Shown piece by piece: positions 63,968 to 64,000 of a DNA stretch of 64,000 bases. Source of the stretch: Neonectria sp. B-13 (taxonomy: Eukaryota; Ascomycota; Sordariomycetes; Hypocreales; Nectriaceae); assembly GCA_002682825.1 (NCBI GenBank), contig NOKP01000002.1:4260309-4324308 (forward strand), read 5' to 3'. The position numbers and the translations under genes are program-made. The notes under the pieces are model-generated. The model saw nothing but the letters and a program-made list of their open reading frames with translations. It was not told the DNA's origin and did not search any database. Within the stretch, counting starts at the first letter, position 1. Each line of letters opens with the position of its first letter.

Positions 63968-64000
63968 AGTTGGTGAATAATGATCAGTCCTCTTCTGGTA

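Overview
The window is nuclear DNA of a filamentous ascomycete, most likely a sordariomycete and perhaps Hypocreales. The basis is short introns (about 50-190 bp) with GT..AG ends and CTAAC-like branch points, pyrimidine-rich 5' leaders, fungus-specific families (Kei1, PTH11-like rhodopsin-domain protein, DUF7730-like protein, EF-hand alternative NADH dehydrogenase), and a 3.5 kb AT-rich block with the transition-only decay typical of repeat-induced point mutation (RIP). It is a draft scaffold: there is a 100-N gap at 17685-17784, and poly-G runs stand at base 1 and directly after the gap. The genus cannot be fixed from sequence alone.

Layout. 37-3.7 kb: no recognisable gene, with a G-quadruplex motif and a microsatellite. 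3.76-8.57 kb (-): a TPR plus O-GlcNAc-transferase-type glycosyltransferase. 9.85-10.55 kb (-): ribosomal protein L12. 11.1-13.8 kb (-): the COPII coat subunit SEC23. 14.2-17.68 kb: RIP-degraded repeats, including a 700 bp TRIM-like LTR element and the possible end of a hAT transposon at the gap. 17.8-18.3 kb (-): the 5' part of an unrecognised gene cut by the gap. 20.5-21.4 kb (-): KEI1, divergent from RKI1 (22.4-23.4 kb, +). 24.2-25.2 kb (-): YPT6, divergent from NOP53 (25.8-27.1 kb, +). 27.5-29.6 kb (-): external NADH dehydrogenase. 30.6-32.4 kb (-): uridine kinase. 33.8-35.2 kb (-): PTH11-like membrane protein. 37.3-38.4 kb (+): GID8. 38.9-39.6 kb (-) and 39.9-40.6 kb (+): complex I NDUFS4-type subunit and ATP synthase subunit f, head to head. 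42.1-46.2 kb (+): a 1,284-residue disordered protein of unknown function. 47.5-50.5 kb (-): MCM6.

From 51 kb the content becomes more accessory: an amidase (-), a class-III aminotransferase (+), a secreted alpha/beta hydrolase (+), a DUF7730-like membrane protein (-) and a divergent protein kinase (+) at the right edge. There are no operons; links are by function. KEI1 (Golgi sphingolipid synthesis), YPT6 (Golgi Rab) and SEC23 (ER export) belong to the secretory pathway. RPL12 and NOP53 belong to the 60S ribosome. The NADH dehydrogenase, the NDUFS4 homologue and ATP17 are oxidative phosphorylation genes. MCM6 carries two MluI cell-cycle boxes.

I rebuilt the exons of most genes by hand. For the thirteen genes whose coding lengths I summed (glycosyltransferase, RPL12, KEI1, RKI1, NOP53, NADH dehydrogenase, GID8, NDUFS4, ATP17, the disordered protein, MCM6, amidase, aminotransferase) and for the DUF7730-like gene the sums are multiples of three. 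I saw no clear prokaryote-like defence or secondary-metabolite system. The most interesting signals are the RIP-decayed nested repeats with a TRIM-like element, the hAT-like end at the gap, a GC-AG intron in the uridine kinase gene, a long open presequence-like extension upstream of RKI1, and the divergent respiratory gene pair.
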